Positions 34,101 to 44,584 of a stretch of DNA of 64,000 nucleotides are shown one piece after another. The notes below the pieces were generated by a model. It made no database searches. It was not told the origin of the DNA and was given only the letters and a program-made list of their open reading frames with translations. Origin of the DNA: Limnanthes douglasii subsp. nivea (lineage: Eukaryota; Streptophyta; Magnoliopsida; Brassicales; Limnanthaceae); assembly GCA_036936605.1 (NCBI GenBank), contig JAUPFV010000003.1, positions 81,700,273 to 81,764,272 on the forward strand, written 5' to 3'. Within the stretch, counting starts at the first letter, position 1. Every line of letters begins with the position of its first letter. A program made the translations under genes and the position numbers.

Positions 34101-35237
34101 CAAAGGTCACGAAGATAAGGTGTTGAAGTTAAAGAAGGCTCTTTACGACCTCAAACAAGCACCAAGGGCATTGAATAGTAGAATCGACAAGTATTTCCGA
34201 AAGAATAGCTTCAACAAATTTTTGTACGAGCACGCTTTATATACCAAAATTAAAGATTAAGATATTTTTATTGTGTGTCTCTACGTGGATGATTTGATCT
34301 TCACCGGATGTAGCCCAATCATGTTCGATAAATTCAGGGAAGTGATGAAGAGGAATTTGATATGACAGACTTAGGGCTCATGGCGTACTACCTTGGAATT
34401 GAAGTTAAATAACAAAAATATGGAATTTTCATCTCACAAGAAAGTTTTGTTAAAGATATCCTGAAGAAGTTTAAGATGGAGAACTGTAGCTCGATAAGCA
34501 CGCCCATGGAGTTCGGAGTCAAAATATCCAAATATGAAGAAGGCGACCGTGTAAATCCAACATTATTTAAAATTTTGGTAGGAAGTCTATGCTATCTAAC
34601 TCGTACGAGACCAGATATTCTTAATGTAGTTGGATTGGTTAGCCGCTATCATGGAATCTCCAACAACAACTCAATTTAAGGATGCAAAGAGGATCCTTCG
34701 TTATCTGAAAGGTACAATTGACTTTGGCTTACTCTATTCAATTTCTAATGATTACAAGCTCGTTGGGTATAACGATAGTGATTGGGGTGGAGACATAGAT
34801 AATCGAAGGAGTACTACTGGATTTGTATTTTTCATGGGAAATATTGCTTTCACATGGATGTCAAAGAAACAACTGATTGTCACGTTATCTACTTGTGAGG
34901 CGGAATACGTTGTTGCTACTACTTGTGTTATTCATAAAATTTATCTTAGAAATCTGTTGAAGGAGATAGACCTAACACAAAATAAGCCGATTAAAGTGTA
35001 TGTCGACAATAAGTCAGCCATTGTTTTAGCCAAAAATCTAGTATTCCATGATTGATGCAAGCATATGGACGTTCGCTACCACTACATAAGGGATTGTATT
35101 TCAAGAAAGGATGTGTAAGTTGAATATGTGAAGACACAAGATCAAGCTGCTGATATTTTCACCAAGCCACTGAAAAGCAAAGACTTCAATCGATTAAGGA
35201 AACTATTAGGGGCCACGGGATCAAGTTTAAGGGGGAG
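31165..35237 (+). pseudogene. Copia B copy 3 gag-pol remnant
   Basis: Gag from 31165, knuckle at 32018-32059 with all Cys and His kept (CYKCQRFGHYASEC), protease with the DTST change, integrase with the shared TGA after RSD. The 33583-34260 segment is an uninterrupted 225-codon reverse transcriptase stretch with APVAQLE where copy 2 is scrambled. It ends at a copy-specific TAA just before the YVDD region. RNase H is open from 34630 to 35055, then broken by TGA. Confidence 0.9.
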
Positions 35238-35679
35238 TGATGGATCATAAACTTGACCTAGTTAAAGGGTCCAACCCACTCAATAAAGTCCATCTAGAAA
35301 GCATCTTCTAGAACCAATTAAATTAATATTTATTTAGTAGTGGAGGTTGTATGAAAGCCCATCTTTAGTTTAAGTGCAAGACACACTTTTATGTTGAGTT
35401 TTTGAAACACTTTTACCTTCAGTGTAGTCTTGAGGTTGAGTGTTTAACTATCCATAAGATCTTAGATGGTGGATCCGTATCTCCACTATGGTTCTATAAA
35501 TAGTGGATCTCTCCCACCATCTAGAGTATCACCAAACACACTAAGAAGTAAAGTTAGAGAGAAATATTTCTCTTCTAATGTGAGGTGTAAGAGTGTTCTT
35601 GTAACATTTCTTCTTTTCAATCTATATCAAAGTTGCTTGTTTGTTTTTAATGAGTGTTTTTTATTATTTTTTACCAACA
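35238..35679 (+). repeat. Copia B copy 3, 3' LTR
   Basis: 442 bp, TGATGG to CCAACA, followed by AGACA. Confidence 0.9.
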
Positions 35680-36722
35680 AGACAAACTAAGACATTATTG
35701 AAGGAATGAGCGGATCTATGTCGGTAATATTCTATTTTGGCCAACAGCATTTGATCTGACTTTAATGACATTAAAAAATGGTTCAAGAAAATAGTCGAGA
35801 CGACTACTTGCAACAGAATTCGATGGAGTTAATTAAATCAAATCGGTATAAAAAATGTGAAACCTCATGTCCGAGTAGAAGTCGTAGCACCAGGATTCCT
35901 GTTAATTTTAAATTAAATTTTGCAGTCCAAATAACCCACCAGCAAATCACAACATTTGCGGTTGCATATATTGGGTGCAGCCACAATCAGACGTTCAGAT
36001 AGATGGGAAAACGAAATCCGTTTTTATTTTATTTTGGATTGGGTGTTCGGAACTTATAAGGCTAAAATTTGTATTTGGGATTTCTAAGGCTAAAATCTGT
36101 CCAGCTATATGCTGATTTAGCGCTATGATTCGGAAGAAATTGCTACTAGAACAATGTATCTTTTTTGCATTGGCGACAAATAGGAGCAGACATGGATGCT
36201 GGTAGTTCAAATACAAGATCTGAACGACAAAGATGCATACACCAGTGAACCAGATCCAAATAACGAAGGCGAAGAAAATAGTGATCCAACCTCCCAATTT
36301 CCCCAATCCTCAGCTAAACGATACGGCAAAAAAAACTCGAATTATTTTACTATTCAAATTCTTCCTAAATTTTTTAGTGGCAAGTTTTGGAAATTTTGTG
36401 GCATCAATATCGCAGACATGAAAGAACAAAATTTATAGCATGACCGACGGTAAAATGAAGCTGAAGCTGAAATGGAACCTATGATATTTTGCAAACATCA
36501 TAGCTGTTATAAGAAAAGATCTAACGAAACAGCTTCAGCTACGTTGTGGAATGGATGTTGGACAAACCAATTAAATCTCTATGTTTTCAAACTTACTTTA
36601 GGTATAATAGAAAAATTCTTAATGATTGAAGAGGAGACATATATGGCCCTACTGGTAGTATACTTAGCTCTTCAGGAAGAATTATCCAGACCATCTAGAA
36701 AGCTCTAGTCTATATGGCCCTC
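35680..36722 (+). other. U3 flank after copia B
   Basis: Homologous to 10449-11492 and 19501-20545. No recognised gene. Confidence 0.5.
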
Positions 36723-37508
36723 CGGATTTTTCAAAATTCACGAATCTTTCTGATTAAAGATTAACTTTTAGTGAAACTCGAGCATTTAACTTTAAGACTC
36801 TATTAGATCAGATTTTCACAAAAAAAAGTTACTCTATTTCGTCTTAAATTTTTTATTTTGATGTTCGTAGTTATTAATAACCTTCAAAACTTCATATCTT
36901 TCAAACTATAACTTAAAAATAAAATCTAAAAATATATATTCCTAGTTTTTTAAACGAACAAAACGAAATGCATGAGTGATATTTTCAGAATTTTTGTTTT
37001 TTCTCTTATTTTCGCAACCAAATAATACTTAATTACGTAACTGGAACACAATTGTTTTTTCAAAACTTATATCACAACCAAATTCATATTAGGAAACTAT
37101 TTGACCATATTTACGCATCATATTTTGCATGTAGCTACACAACTGGAATACTTTTGTTTTTTCACAACCAAATTCATATTTACGCAACTATTGTTTTCTT
37201 ATTTACACAACTCATTTGCATATAATTTTGCAACCGAAAACAGTTTCATTTCGGCAACCAAATAACACTTAATTACCCGAGCGACACATATATGATTTTT
37301 TCCAACCAAATTCCACGTTCTTTCGCAACTGGAATACAATTTGTTTTTCAGACTAATTTTGGGATCCGGTTATTCTTAATTTCACAACTAAATGTAGTCC
37401 TAACTAAAATTCAAATAATAATATATTGCATGGATCTAGTTTTGTTCATTTACAAAAAAAAAACATACGATATTTTCAGATTTTTTTTTTGAAAGCGATG
37501 GTTTGAAA
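36723..37508. mobile_element. Inverted-repeat transposon, U3 copy
   Basis: Homologous to 11493-12262. As in U2, the right arm is interrupted after GGTTTGAAAG. Confidence 0.6.
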
Positions 37509-39329
37509 GAGGCTTAAATCGTTGCTTCATCCCTCGACTATCACGTTTTGTGTCATTTAGTCCCTCGACAAAAAAATTACGGTTGAGGGCCCCTCGTCTA
37601 TCAAAAATCGATAAATTCAGTCCCCGCGCGTGGTTTTTGCTGTAATGCTACCAAGTGTCACTATAGTTAAACGGTTTGCGTTCCACAGATAGTCCTTTGA
37701 ATTTTAATTCCATTTTTACCCTTCAAATTCAATATTTTGAAATATATACTTTTATTTTTAGTTTTTCTCATAATAGAGTATAGCAAAATTTGCTATACTC
37801 TGTTTTTTTCAACACAGTTGCCCCAGAAGTTCACAAACAAAATTGTGAAGTTCTTTACCAAACTGCAAGTAACCCAATTAAGAACATCTAGATAATAAAC
37901 TGGCAATTGTAACTACATCTGGACTAGGTCCACTAAGCTTCATCTGATAAAATATCTTAAAGGCATCACTTTGTACTACCTCAAGCTATTTTCTTTTTTA
38001 TGGGTATGTATCATTCAGTATATAATTCTTTAAGAGGTTGTTAGGAAATATAAATCAAAATTTAAATAAGGTTTTTTTTTTGAAGAAGTTTGGTAGATAG
38101 AAGGCGAGCGAAAATGAGTCTAGAAATATATAAAAGCTAAACAATTTTTTTTGGGTCATTCATTCTGAATTTTGAATTTCTCGATCATTAATAATTTATG
38201 TTATCCCCAATCTCGCAGGTTTGGAAGTATGTCTGCTTTTTCTGTTTGTAGTGCTTATATTCGATCTAGACTTCTTGCTTTGTTTTATTATGCAGATCTC
38301 ATGACAATCATTATACAGGTTAAGAAAATTGAATACCCAAGAAAACTGAATAGTTATTTGTTTTTTTATTCTAGTTTGACACTTCCTTAGAATCTGCATG
38401 CCGATTGATGTAGATGCTTTTGCTATTCGTATAACACATCTAAATCTGCAGGAGAAAATTGCTATGGTTCGAGAGAATGAGTTGTTGCGGAAAAAAATTG
38501 AAAAGCTGAATAATGAAATGGATTGCTTGCTTAAAAGTAAAGAATTGGCTGATGGTCAGATCAGTGCATTGACCAAATCATTGGAAGCACTTCAAACAGA
38601 TATCAAGGACAAAGAAAAACAGGTAGCTATTTCTGCTGGATTGCATCTCCTGAAGAAGCAGTGACGTATATTTTAATATTTCAAGTTCAAGAATTAAAGG
38701 AAGCCTTGGAGCGCCAAAGGAAAGAATATCAATGGGGGAATAGCGAAAGAAAGCAACCATACTTCCAAACCTGCCAGATTGGGGATAACATAAATTATTA
38801 ATGATCGAGAAATTCAAAATTTAGAATGAATGACCCAAACAAAAAAAATTGTTTGTCTTTTATATCGTTCTAGACTCATTTTCGCTCGCCTTCTATCTAC
38901 CAAACTTCTTCATAAAAACCTTATTGAAATTTTGATTTATATTTCCAAACAACCCCTTAAAGAATTATATACTAAATGATACGTACTCATAAAAACGAAA
39001 ATAGCTTCGAGGTTATAAAACAGAGTGATCCCAAATTATTATTGGTATGGTTACCCTTTGCATAAACTTAAACACTAAACTAAACCCTTCTCCCTACAAA
39101 CAAAAAAGCAGACATACTTCCAAACCTTCCAGATTGGGGATAACATTAATTATTAATGATCGAGAAATTTAAAATTTAGAATGAATGACCCAAACAAAAA
39201 AAATTGTTTAGCTTTTATATCTTTCTAGACTCATTTTCGCTCGCCTTCTAACAACCAAACTTCTTCAAAAAACCCTTATTGAAATTTTGATTTATATTTC
39301 CAAACAACCCCTTAAAGAATTATATACTA
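37509..39329. mobile_element. Gene-fragment inverted-repeat insertion, U3 copy (3' truncated)
   Basis: Same left end, palindrome (37775-37801), antisense PPR fragment (about 37820-37975) and coiled-coil fragment as U2. One partial inverted arm is at about 38755-39030 and a second begins at about 39113. The second stops at ATTATATACTA (39329), so the plus-strand PPR copies present in U2 are missing. Confidence 0.6.
38398..38760 (+). pseudogene. Coiled-coil protein gene fragment, U3 copy
   Basis: An 88-codon open stretch (RENELLRKKIEKLNNEMDCL, SKELADGQISALTKSLEAL) followed by an intron-like break and EALERQRKEYQ. Better preserved than in U2. Family not recognised. Confidence 0.5.
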
Positions 39330-39397
39330 TGGATTCTGACTGATTTATAATTAAAGACACTTGAGCTTGATCAAGGGGAAAGGCTTTTATACAAAAA
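39330..39397. other. Deletion junction with filler, U3/U4
   Basis: About 31 bases (39330-39360) match no other unit. Then unit sequence resumes at TTGAGCTTGATCAAGG, corresponding to about 12998 in U1. The end of the inverted arm, the spacer and the PPDK fragment are therefore missing here. The last five bases, AAAAA, are the left target duplication of element E. Confidence 0.65.
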
Positions 39398-39681
39398 TGT
39401 TGGATAAACATTGAACAGAGACACGTGTTATGTTAGTAATTTGTCTATATAAGAGACAAACCGTGTACATTTGATCTTCGGAATGACCGTTATCATTCCC
39501 ATACTGATCATGGAATGACCGTTATCATTCCCATACTGATCATGGAATGACCGTTATCATTCCCATACTGATCATGGAATGACCGTTATCATTCCCATAT
39601 TGATCTTTGAAATGACAAGATATCATTTTCTATTCTTGCTGTCTGCTTTGTTTGTTTAATAAGAGAGACCTAGTTCTTTCA
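39398..39681 (+). repeat. Element E 5' LTR with internal 32-bp repeats
   Basis: Contains four tandem copies of a 32-base unit (about 39481-39605) starting GGAATGACCGTTATCATTCC, itself a small hairpin (GGAATGA/TCATTCC). TCTATATAAG upstream is a likely TATA box. Lacks about 29 bases present in the 3' LTR, removed between two GTTAGTA repeats. Confidence 0.88.
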
Positions 39682-39699
39682 TTTGGTATCAGAGCCTGT

Positions 39700-40250
39700 G
39701 TTGCAGACGGCCAGGAAGCCATTTCTCAAAACGGAGAAACAGAGGCAAGACAGCCATTTCTCGGAGAAACAAAGGCAAGACAGCCATTTCTCAAGGCGGA
39801 GAAACAGAGGCAAGTCAGCCATTTCTCAAGGCAGAGAAACAGAGGCAGTCATTTCTCAATACGGAGAAACAGAGGCAAGACAGCCATTTCTCAAGGCGGA
39901 GAAACAGAGGCAAGGCAGCCAATTCTCAAGGCAGAGAAACAGAGGCAGTCATTTCTCAATACGGAGAAACAGAGGCAAGGCAGTCATTTCTCAAGGCGGA
40001 GAAACAGAGGCAAGACAGTCATTTCTCAAGGCGGAGAAACAGAGGCGCAGCCATTTCTCATGGCGGAGAAACAAAGGCAGCCATTTCTCAAGGCGGAGAA
40101 ACAGAGGCGGAGAAACAGAGGCAAGGTAGCCATTTCTCAAGGCAGAGAAACAGATGCAGTAATTTCTCAAGACGGAGAAACCGAGGCCATGCGGCCATTT
40201 CTCAAGCGGAGAAACAGACGGCAACAAGATCTTCAACAATTCTTCAGATA
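39700..40250 (+). repeat. Tandem repeat array forming the interior of element E
   Basis: More than a dozen degenerate copies of a 30-40 base unit built on GGAGAAACAGAGGCAAG and CAGCCATTTCTCAAGGC. Some units are short. Two frames stay open across it (199 and 148 codons, for example GGETEARQPFLKAEKQRQ), as expected of a repeat lacking stops. No known domain, and coding is not assumed. Confidence 0.85.
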
Positions 40251-40312
40251 AAGAGGAAGATCAGGCAGCCGACGAAGAAGACAGGAGTCGAGTTCAATGT
40301 TAAGGGGGAGAA

Positions 40313-40592
40313 TGTTGGATAAACATTGAACAGAGACACGTGTTATTATGTCAGTTAGTAAGATAAGATCAAACAGTTAGTAATTTGTCTATATAAGAGA
40401 CAAACCGTGTACATTTGATCTTCGGAATGACCGTTATCATTCCCATACTGATCATGGAATGACCGTTATCATTCCCATACTGATCATGGAATGACCGTTA
40501 TCATTCCCATATTGATCTTTGAAATGACAGATATCATTTTCTATTCTTGCTGTCTGCTTTGTTTGTTTAATAAGAGAGACCTAGTTCTTTCA
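40313..40592 (+). repeat. Element E 3' LTR
   Basis: Same ends as the 5' LTR, with three copies of the 32-base unit instead of four and a longer segment (GATAAGATCAAACAGTTAG) near its start. Confidence 0.88.
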
Positions 40593-40700
40593 AAAAACTA
40601 TAATGACTTGACATGGTCATCATCTCTACCTCATCGACAAGGATAAGGACGGCATTCAAATTGTTGTGCATGTTAGGTTGCAGGACAAGTGCTTGCGAAG

Positions 40701-41063
40701 TGTCTCCTACCATCCGGGAAACAGATCATAATATTATCCTTCATAAACCTCTCATCCTTGCAAATTTTATCATCGAACTTGTAGGACAGGTCTGTCTGTC
40801 AGCCTATAGTCCTTTCAAAGTTTCTAAGCCTTTTATTTCCGTCAAGTTGGTGTGGGGGACAAAACCATGTGAAATGCTTTAATAGTCCAGCCCCAGCTGA
40901 TACCACAGGTTAGAGGACACGGATTTCAAATTGAAATGCTATTCTATCTATATATACCCACATGACATTGTTCAACCTCCAAACCCACAACTCTTCACAT
41001 TCCAAATTCATCGATTAAACAAAAAAATACTAAGAAGCTCTAAAATCGTTTTTTTGGAGAAAC
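40701..41063 (+). promoter_or_regulatory. SAUR4 promoter region
   Basis: TGTCTC at 40701-40706 and TATATATA at 40949-40956. Element E lies only about 110 bp upstream of TGTCTC. Confidence 0.6.
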
Positions 41064-41348
41064 ATGGGTGTTCGTCTTCCAGGTGTTGTTTCTGCTCTCC
41101 GACGGTCCGTTTCCTTGACAAAGAAATCAGCTCCGAGAAATTCGGATGTACCAAAAGGCTTCTTTGCAGTTTATGTTGGTACTCATATGAAGAGATTTGT
41201 AGTTCCTGTATCCTACTTGAACCAGCCCTTGTTTCAAGATTTGCTAAGTCGAGCCGAAGAAGAATTTGGATTTGATCATCCCATGGGTGGCTTGACCATT
41301 CCTTGCGACGAAGATCTATTTGTTAGTCTCACTTCTCAGCTTCAATAG
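41064..41348 (+). CDS. SAUR: SAUR family auxin-responsive protein (SAUR4)
   Basis: An intronless 94-codon gene whose protein is identical to the other three. It carries C at the variable proline codon (41228), as SAUR2 does. The leader has TCGTTTTTTTGG where the others have TCTTTTTTTTGG. Upstream, unit DNA of only about 470 bp separates the ATG from element E. Downstream, family D copia begins about 400 bp after the stop in opposite orientation. Function as for SAUR1; expression may differ because of these neighbours. Confidence 0.96.
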   Translation: MGVRLPGVVSALRRSVSLTKKSAPRNSDVPKGFFAVYVGTHMKRFVVPVSYLNQPLFQDLLSRAEEEFGFDHPMGGLTIPCDEDLFVSLTSQLQ

Positions 41349-41381
41349 ATTAAACACACTGGAGGCAAGACAATTTTGTAA
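41345..41381 (+). promoter_or_regulatory. DST-like motif after SAUR4
   Basis: ATAGATT over the stop codon and CAATTTTGTAA at 41371-41381. Confidence 0.4.
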
Positions 41382-41748
41382 AGGCAGATTAGCATGTTAC
41401 ATATATACGTTTAGCTGAAATGAGATAGGACACTTGCTGTCATGTAAATAGGATACTCATACATCAATTTTTAACTTTTATCTCCAACCATGACTCATGC
41501 AAATATTTTGTCAATTTTTAACTTTAATATCCAACCATCCGGCATGCAAAATAATGAATCACATGCAAAATAAAAACCAAATATTCCATAAAATAACTGA
41601 CTGACGCTTTTATATGTTTTTTATTCTAACAATAAAACTACTTTGTAATCTATAAAACAAATCAACAATGGACGATAAACCACCAAATGAAAATACATGA
41701 AACCAATAATAGTTTGTATTTTTTTCTTCTTGTAATTTGTTTATATAT
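41382..41748 (+). other. SAUR4 3' flank, first copy
   Basis: Unit flank as far as TTTGTTTATATATA, where copia D begins. The same flank reappears at 44081-44584. Confidence 0.6.
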
Positions 41749-42205
41749 AGTCAGATTTTGAAGAAAAGATGAAAGTTTAGATTTAGTATTTTTTATAATT
41801 TGTTTTCTCAATTTGTTCAGTGTACACAGTACAATATATATAGAGATTCAGAGGGTGTAACAACCTTGGGAATATTCCCATGTGAGGTTTGTTACACCTT
41901 GTTACAGGCTGTTTGGCTATAGGCCGATTGTAATTCTCGAACAGGCTTTAGTCAATAAAATAGGGCTTCACTCTTTAGAAACAGACCCATACACACATAA
42001 GACCAAGACCCATCTAGAGGCCCAAGTCTGATCCATGACTAAACCCGGTCTTAGACACCAACTAGGGTTTAGTCAGTCTCAGACAGTACTTCGAACACTT
42101 CACTCTTCTCTGCCTCTCTTCTTTTTCTCTTCTTTCTTCTTCTCTTCTCTCTTCTTCTCTTCTCTGGTGTGCATGGTATGCTTGAGACCAGCACTACCTT
42201 CAACA
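41749..42205 (-). repeat. Copia D 3' LTR, U4 copy
   Basis: The right end CTTCAACA is followed by TCCCCCCTC (polypurine tract on the minus strand). The left end at TATATAGTCAG lacks a canonical TG, so that boundary is approximate. A long pyrimidine tract (CTTCTTTTTCTC-like) lies at 42108-42170. Confidence 0.7.
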
Positions 42206-44080
42206 TCCCCCCTCAAACGCAGTGGCGATTCAGACAGCCCGAGTTTGTCGCGAAGGTACAAGAACCGAGAAGAAGTTAGGGCTTTGGTCAGGAAGTCTGC
42301 GATTTGGTCCAAAGAAGGTACGTATCTGATCTGCACCGAGCCTTGTAGAACTTGGTCTCGTATAAAATGTACATCTAATTCTATGTGTTTTGTTCTTGCA
42401 TGGAATACAGGGTTGGAGGCTAAGGAACTGGCTCCAAGATTATCACACCACATCACTGAAGGTGGTATGAGTGGGATCTGGAGTTCAGAGAGCAATGACT
42501 TCAACCAGATGAGCTCAGCAGAGAGATTTGCCAAGGCGCGGTACTCCGATTCAGTGGAGGAACGGGCAACAACATTCTGTTTCTTGGATGACCAAGAAAT
42601 AAGTGTTTCGCCCAGGAACACACAGTGTGCCCCCACACTGCGACGGTCATCTGGGGAAGCAGCCCAATCGGCATCCGAGTAGCCATGGAGCTGCAGTTGG
42701 TAGCACGGCTTTAAATGAAGCCCCAGCCAGCGTGTGCCAGATAAGTACCTAACAACACGTTTTAGACTTTGCCAGTGTCTAGAAGTAGGGTTCTGTTAAT
42801 GCTGACTTAGGCTATTAACTGCAAAAGCAATATCTGGTCTAGTATGAGTGAGGTATTGCAGCGCGCCTAACAAACTTCTGTATTGTGTAGGGCAGAACAA
42901 TGGAGACCCATCAGAAGCGGAATGCTGAGTGCCAGCCACCATGGGAGATGGACATGGCTTGGACAGAGACAGGCCTTGAGCACTAAGTAAGTCCTCGATA
43001 TACTTGTGTTGTGTTAGGTATAAACCACTGGGATCACGATGAACCTCTATTCCCAGGAATAGACTGAGTGGTCCCATGTCTTTGAGTGCAAATATAGCAT
43101 TGAGATTGTGTATGAATTGAGTCAAGCATGTTGTGTCATTACCTGTTACAATAATGTCATCCACATACACAAGGATTAGGAGAATAGATGTTTTAGAGAC
43201 CAGATAGAACAAAGATGAGTCTGCCTTAGAATTACAAAAACCCCAACTGAGTAGAGTGTCCCTCAGTCTAGAGTACCAGGCTCGAGGGGCTTGTTTCAGA
43301 CCATAAATAGCCTTATGTAGCTTGCAAACATGTGTAGGATAAGTAGAATCAATAAATCCCTGAGGTTGTGTCATATACACAGTCTCTTGTAGAACCCCAT
43401 TGAGAAACGCGTTATTAATGTCCAGTTGCCTCACTGACCAGTTCTTAGAGGCAGCAATAGTGAGAATTAGCCTGACAGTCGATGCCTTGACCACTGGACT
43501 GAAGGTCTCATAGAAATCAATCCCTGGCTGTTGATGAAACCCCTTAGCCACCAGTCGAGCCTTATACCTTTGAATAGAACCATCCAGACCATATTTGACT
43601 TTGTATATCCACTTACATCCAATAACATTAGATGCAGTAGACTCAGGAACCAGAGACCAGGTCTTATTAGCCAGTAAAGCTTTATATTCAGTAGTCATAG
43701 CATTTTTACACTCACGATGCCCAATTGCCTCAGTAAAACAAGTAGGTTCAAACACAGTTTTGTTAGCAGTAGTTAAAGACCCTACATATGGTAGTTTAGG
43801 CTTAGAAATTCCACTACGAAGTCTAATTTGAATAACATGTGGATGGAGTGGTGGGTGGGTGACAGAAAAGTTTTCAGGACTAGATATAGGCAGTTCTACA
43901 GTCAGGTTAGGAGTCTGAGAAGTGTTCTCATTAGTGTAAGTAGGAAGTTTAGAAACAGAAGATAAAGAGTCAGAAGAACTAGATGAGAGAGATACCTTAG
44001 AAGGGCTAGTAGGAGGTTGTTGAGGGTGGCTTTGTGGCTGTAAGGGAACAGGGCACAGAGGTGTGTTCTGTTCAGTTGGA
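42100..44080 (-). pseudogene. Copia D pol 3' half, U4 copy
   Basis: One minus-strand frame with a single TAA at 42796-42798, splitting it into a reverse transcriptase part and an RNase H part. The reverse transcriptase shows [24 protein letters not shown] and LVYVDDIIVTG with catalytic YVDD. RNase H shows YSDADW, STESEYRAL, WCDNLGA and HIELDVHF. The N-terminal codons before APTEQNT come from SAUR flank DNA. The same stop is in the U5 copy, so it predates their separation. Confidence 0.88.
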
Positions 44081-44584
44081 GCTGCAGAGTTAGCATGTAT
44101 ATGTTTAGCTGTAATGAGCAGGGCACAGAGGTGTTTAACTTTAATCTCCAACCATCTGGCATGCAAAGTAATGAATCACATCCAAAATAATAACCAAATT
44201 TGTCATAAAATACCGACGCTTTTATTTATTTTTTATTCTAACAATAAAACTACTTTGCATTCTATAAAACAAATCAACTATGGACGATAAACCACCGAAA
44301 TGAAAATACATGAAACCAATAATAGTTTGTACTTTTTTCTTCTTGTAATTTGTTTATATATGATTCTTGTCCGTAGGTGATACATTTCGGCAAATAGTGC
44401 GATGAAATTTATAAATCGAATAATTTCAAGTTATTTGGAATTTGAAAAACTTAAGTGTGTATTAAAAAAATTTGAAAAAAAAATAAAGTTGTTTGTTTTT
44501 AATAAAGCGGAAGCCACTAAGTTGTAGTTGTTTTATGCGGTAACTAACCACACGGAATAGTGAAAGTTATTACGACACAAGACA
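44081..44584 (+). other. SAUR 3' flank, second copy, U4
   Basis: After copia D the SAUR flank is repeated (TTTAACTTTAATCTCC through GATTCTTGTCCGTAGG), then leads to the copia B target site AGACA (44580-44584). The duplication on both sides of copia D points to unequal recombination rather than simple insertion. Confidence 0.6.

Larger units (their letters stand above)
30596..35679 (+). mobile_element. Ty1/copia family B, copy 3 (full length, dead)
   Basis: 5' LTR 30596-31098 (503 bp, with a 7-base duplication GTGAGGT), primer site 31102-31114, polypurine tract 35229-35237, 3' LTR 35238-35679. Flanks are AGATA and AGACA. Confidence 0.93.
39398..40592 (+). mobile_element. Element E: non-autonomous LTR retrotransposon with tandem-repeat interior
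   Basis: 1195 bp bounded by two LTRs (39398-39681, 284 bp; 40313-40592, 280 bp), both TGTTGGATAAACATTG to GTTCTTTCA. TGGTATCAGAGCC at 39684-39696 is a Met-tRNA primer site, and AAGGGGGAGAA before 40313 is the polypurine tract. AAAAA flanks both sides (39393-39397, 40593-40597), and the empty site ATACAAAAACTATAATG is seen in U2 and U5. It encodes no gag or pol. Size and structure resemble TRIM elements, though it is somewhat larger, and it must depend on proteins from another element. Confidence 0.9.
29882..40696 (+). repeat. Tandem unit U3 (SAUR deleted)
   Basis: Contains the conserved upstream block, copia B copy 3, the flank, the inverted-repeat transposon, a shortened gene-fragment insertion and element E. 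It lacks a SAUR and a PPDK fragment. Its sequence is closest to U2. Confidence 0.83.
41749..44080 (-). mobile_element. Ty1/copia family D, U4 copy, truncated
   Basis: Minus-strand element retaining its 3' LTR (41749-42205), polypurine tract, RNase H, reverse transcriptase and part of the integrase-RT linker. Gag, protease, integrase and the 5' LTR are missing. The right break lies at a short similarity between element and SAUR flank (TTAGCATGTATATGTTTAGCTG). Confidence 0.88.

Noticed and set aside
39480..39605. CRISPR-like array because of regularly spaced repeats
   Set aside because: The repeats are direct tandem copies without unique spacers, inside an LTR of a plant retroelement.
39652..40251. 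199-codon and 148-codon open frames in element E as real genes
   Set aside because: They are products of a stop-free tandem repeat read in two frames, with no domain and no sign of coding constraint.
42035..42682. Plus-strand open frame of 215 codons across the copia D LTR and RNase H (also at 62263)
   Set aside because: It lies opposite the real minus-strand RNase H frame and includes a pyrimidine-rich LTR tract; no recognisable domain.
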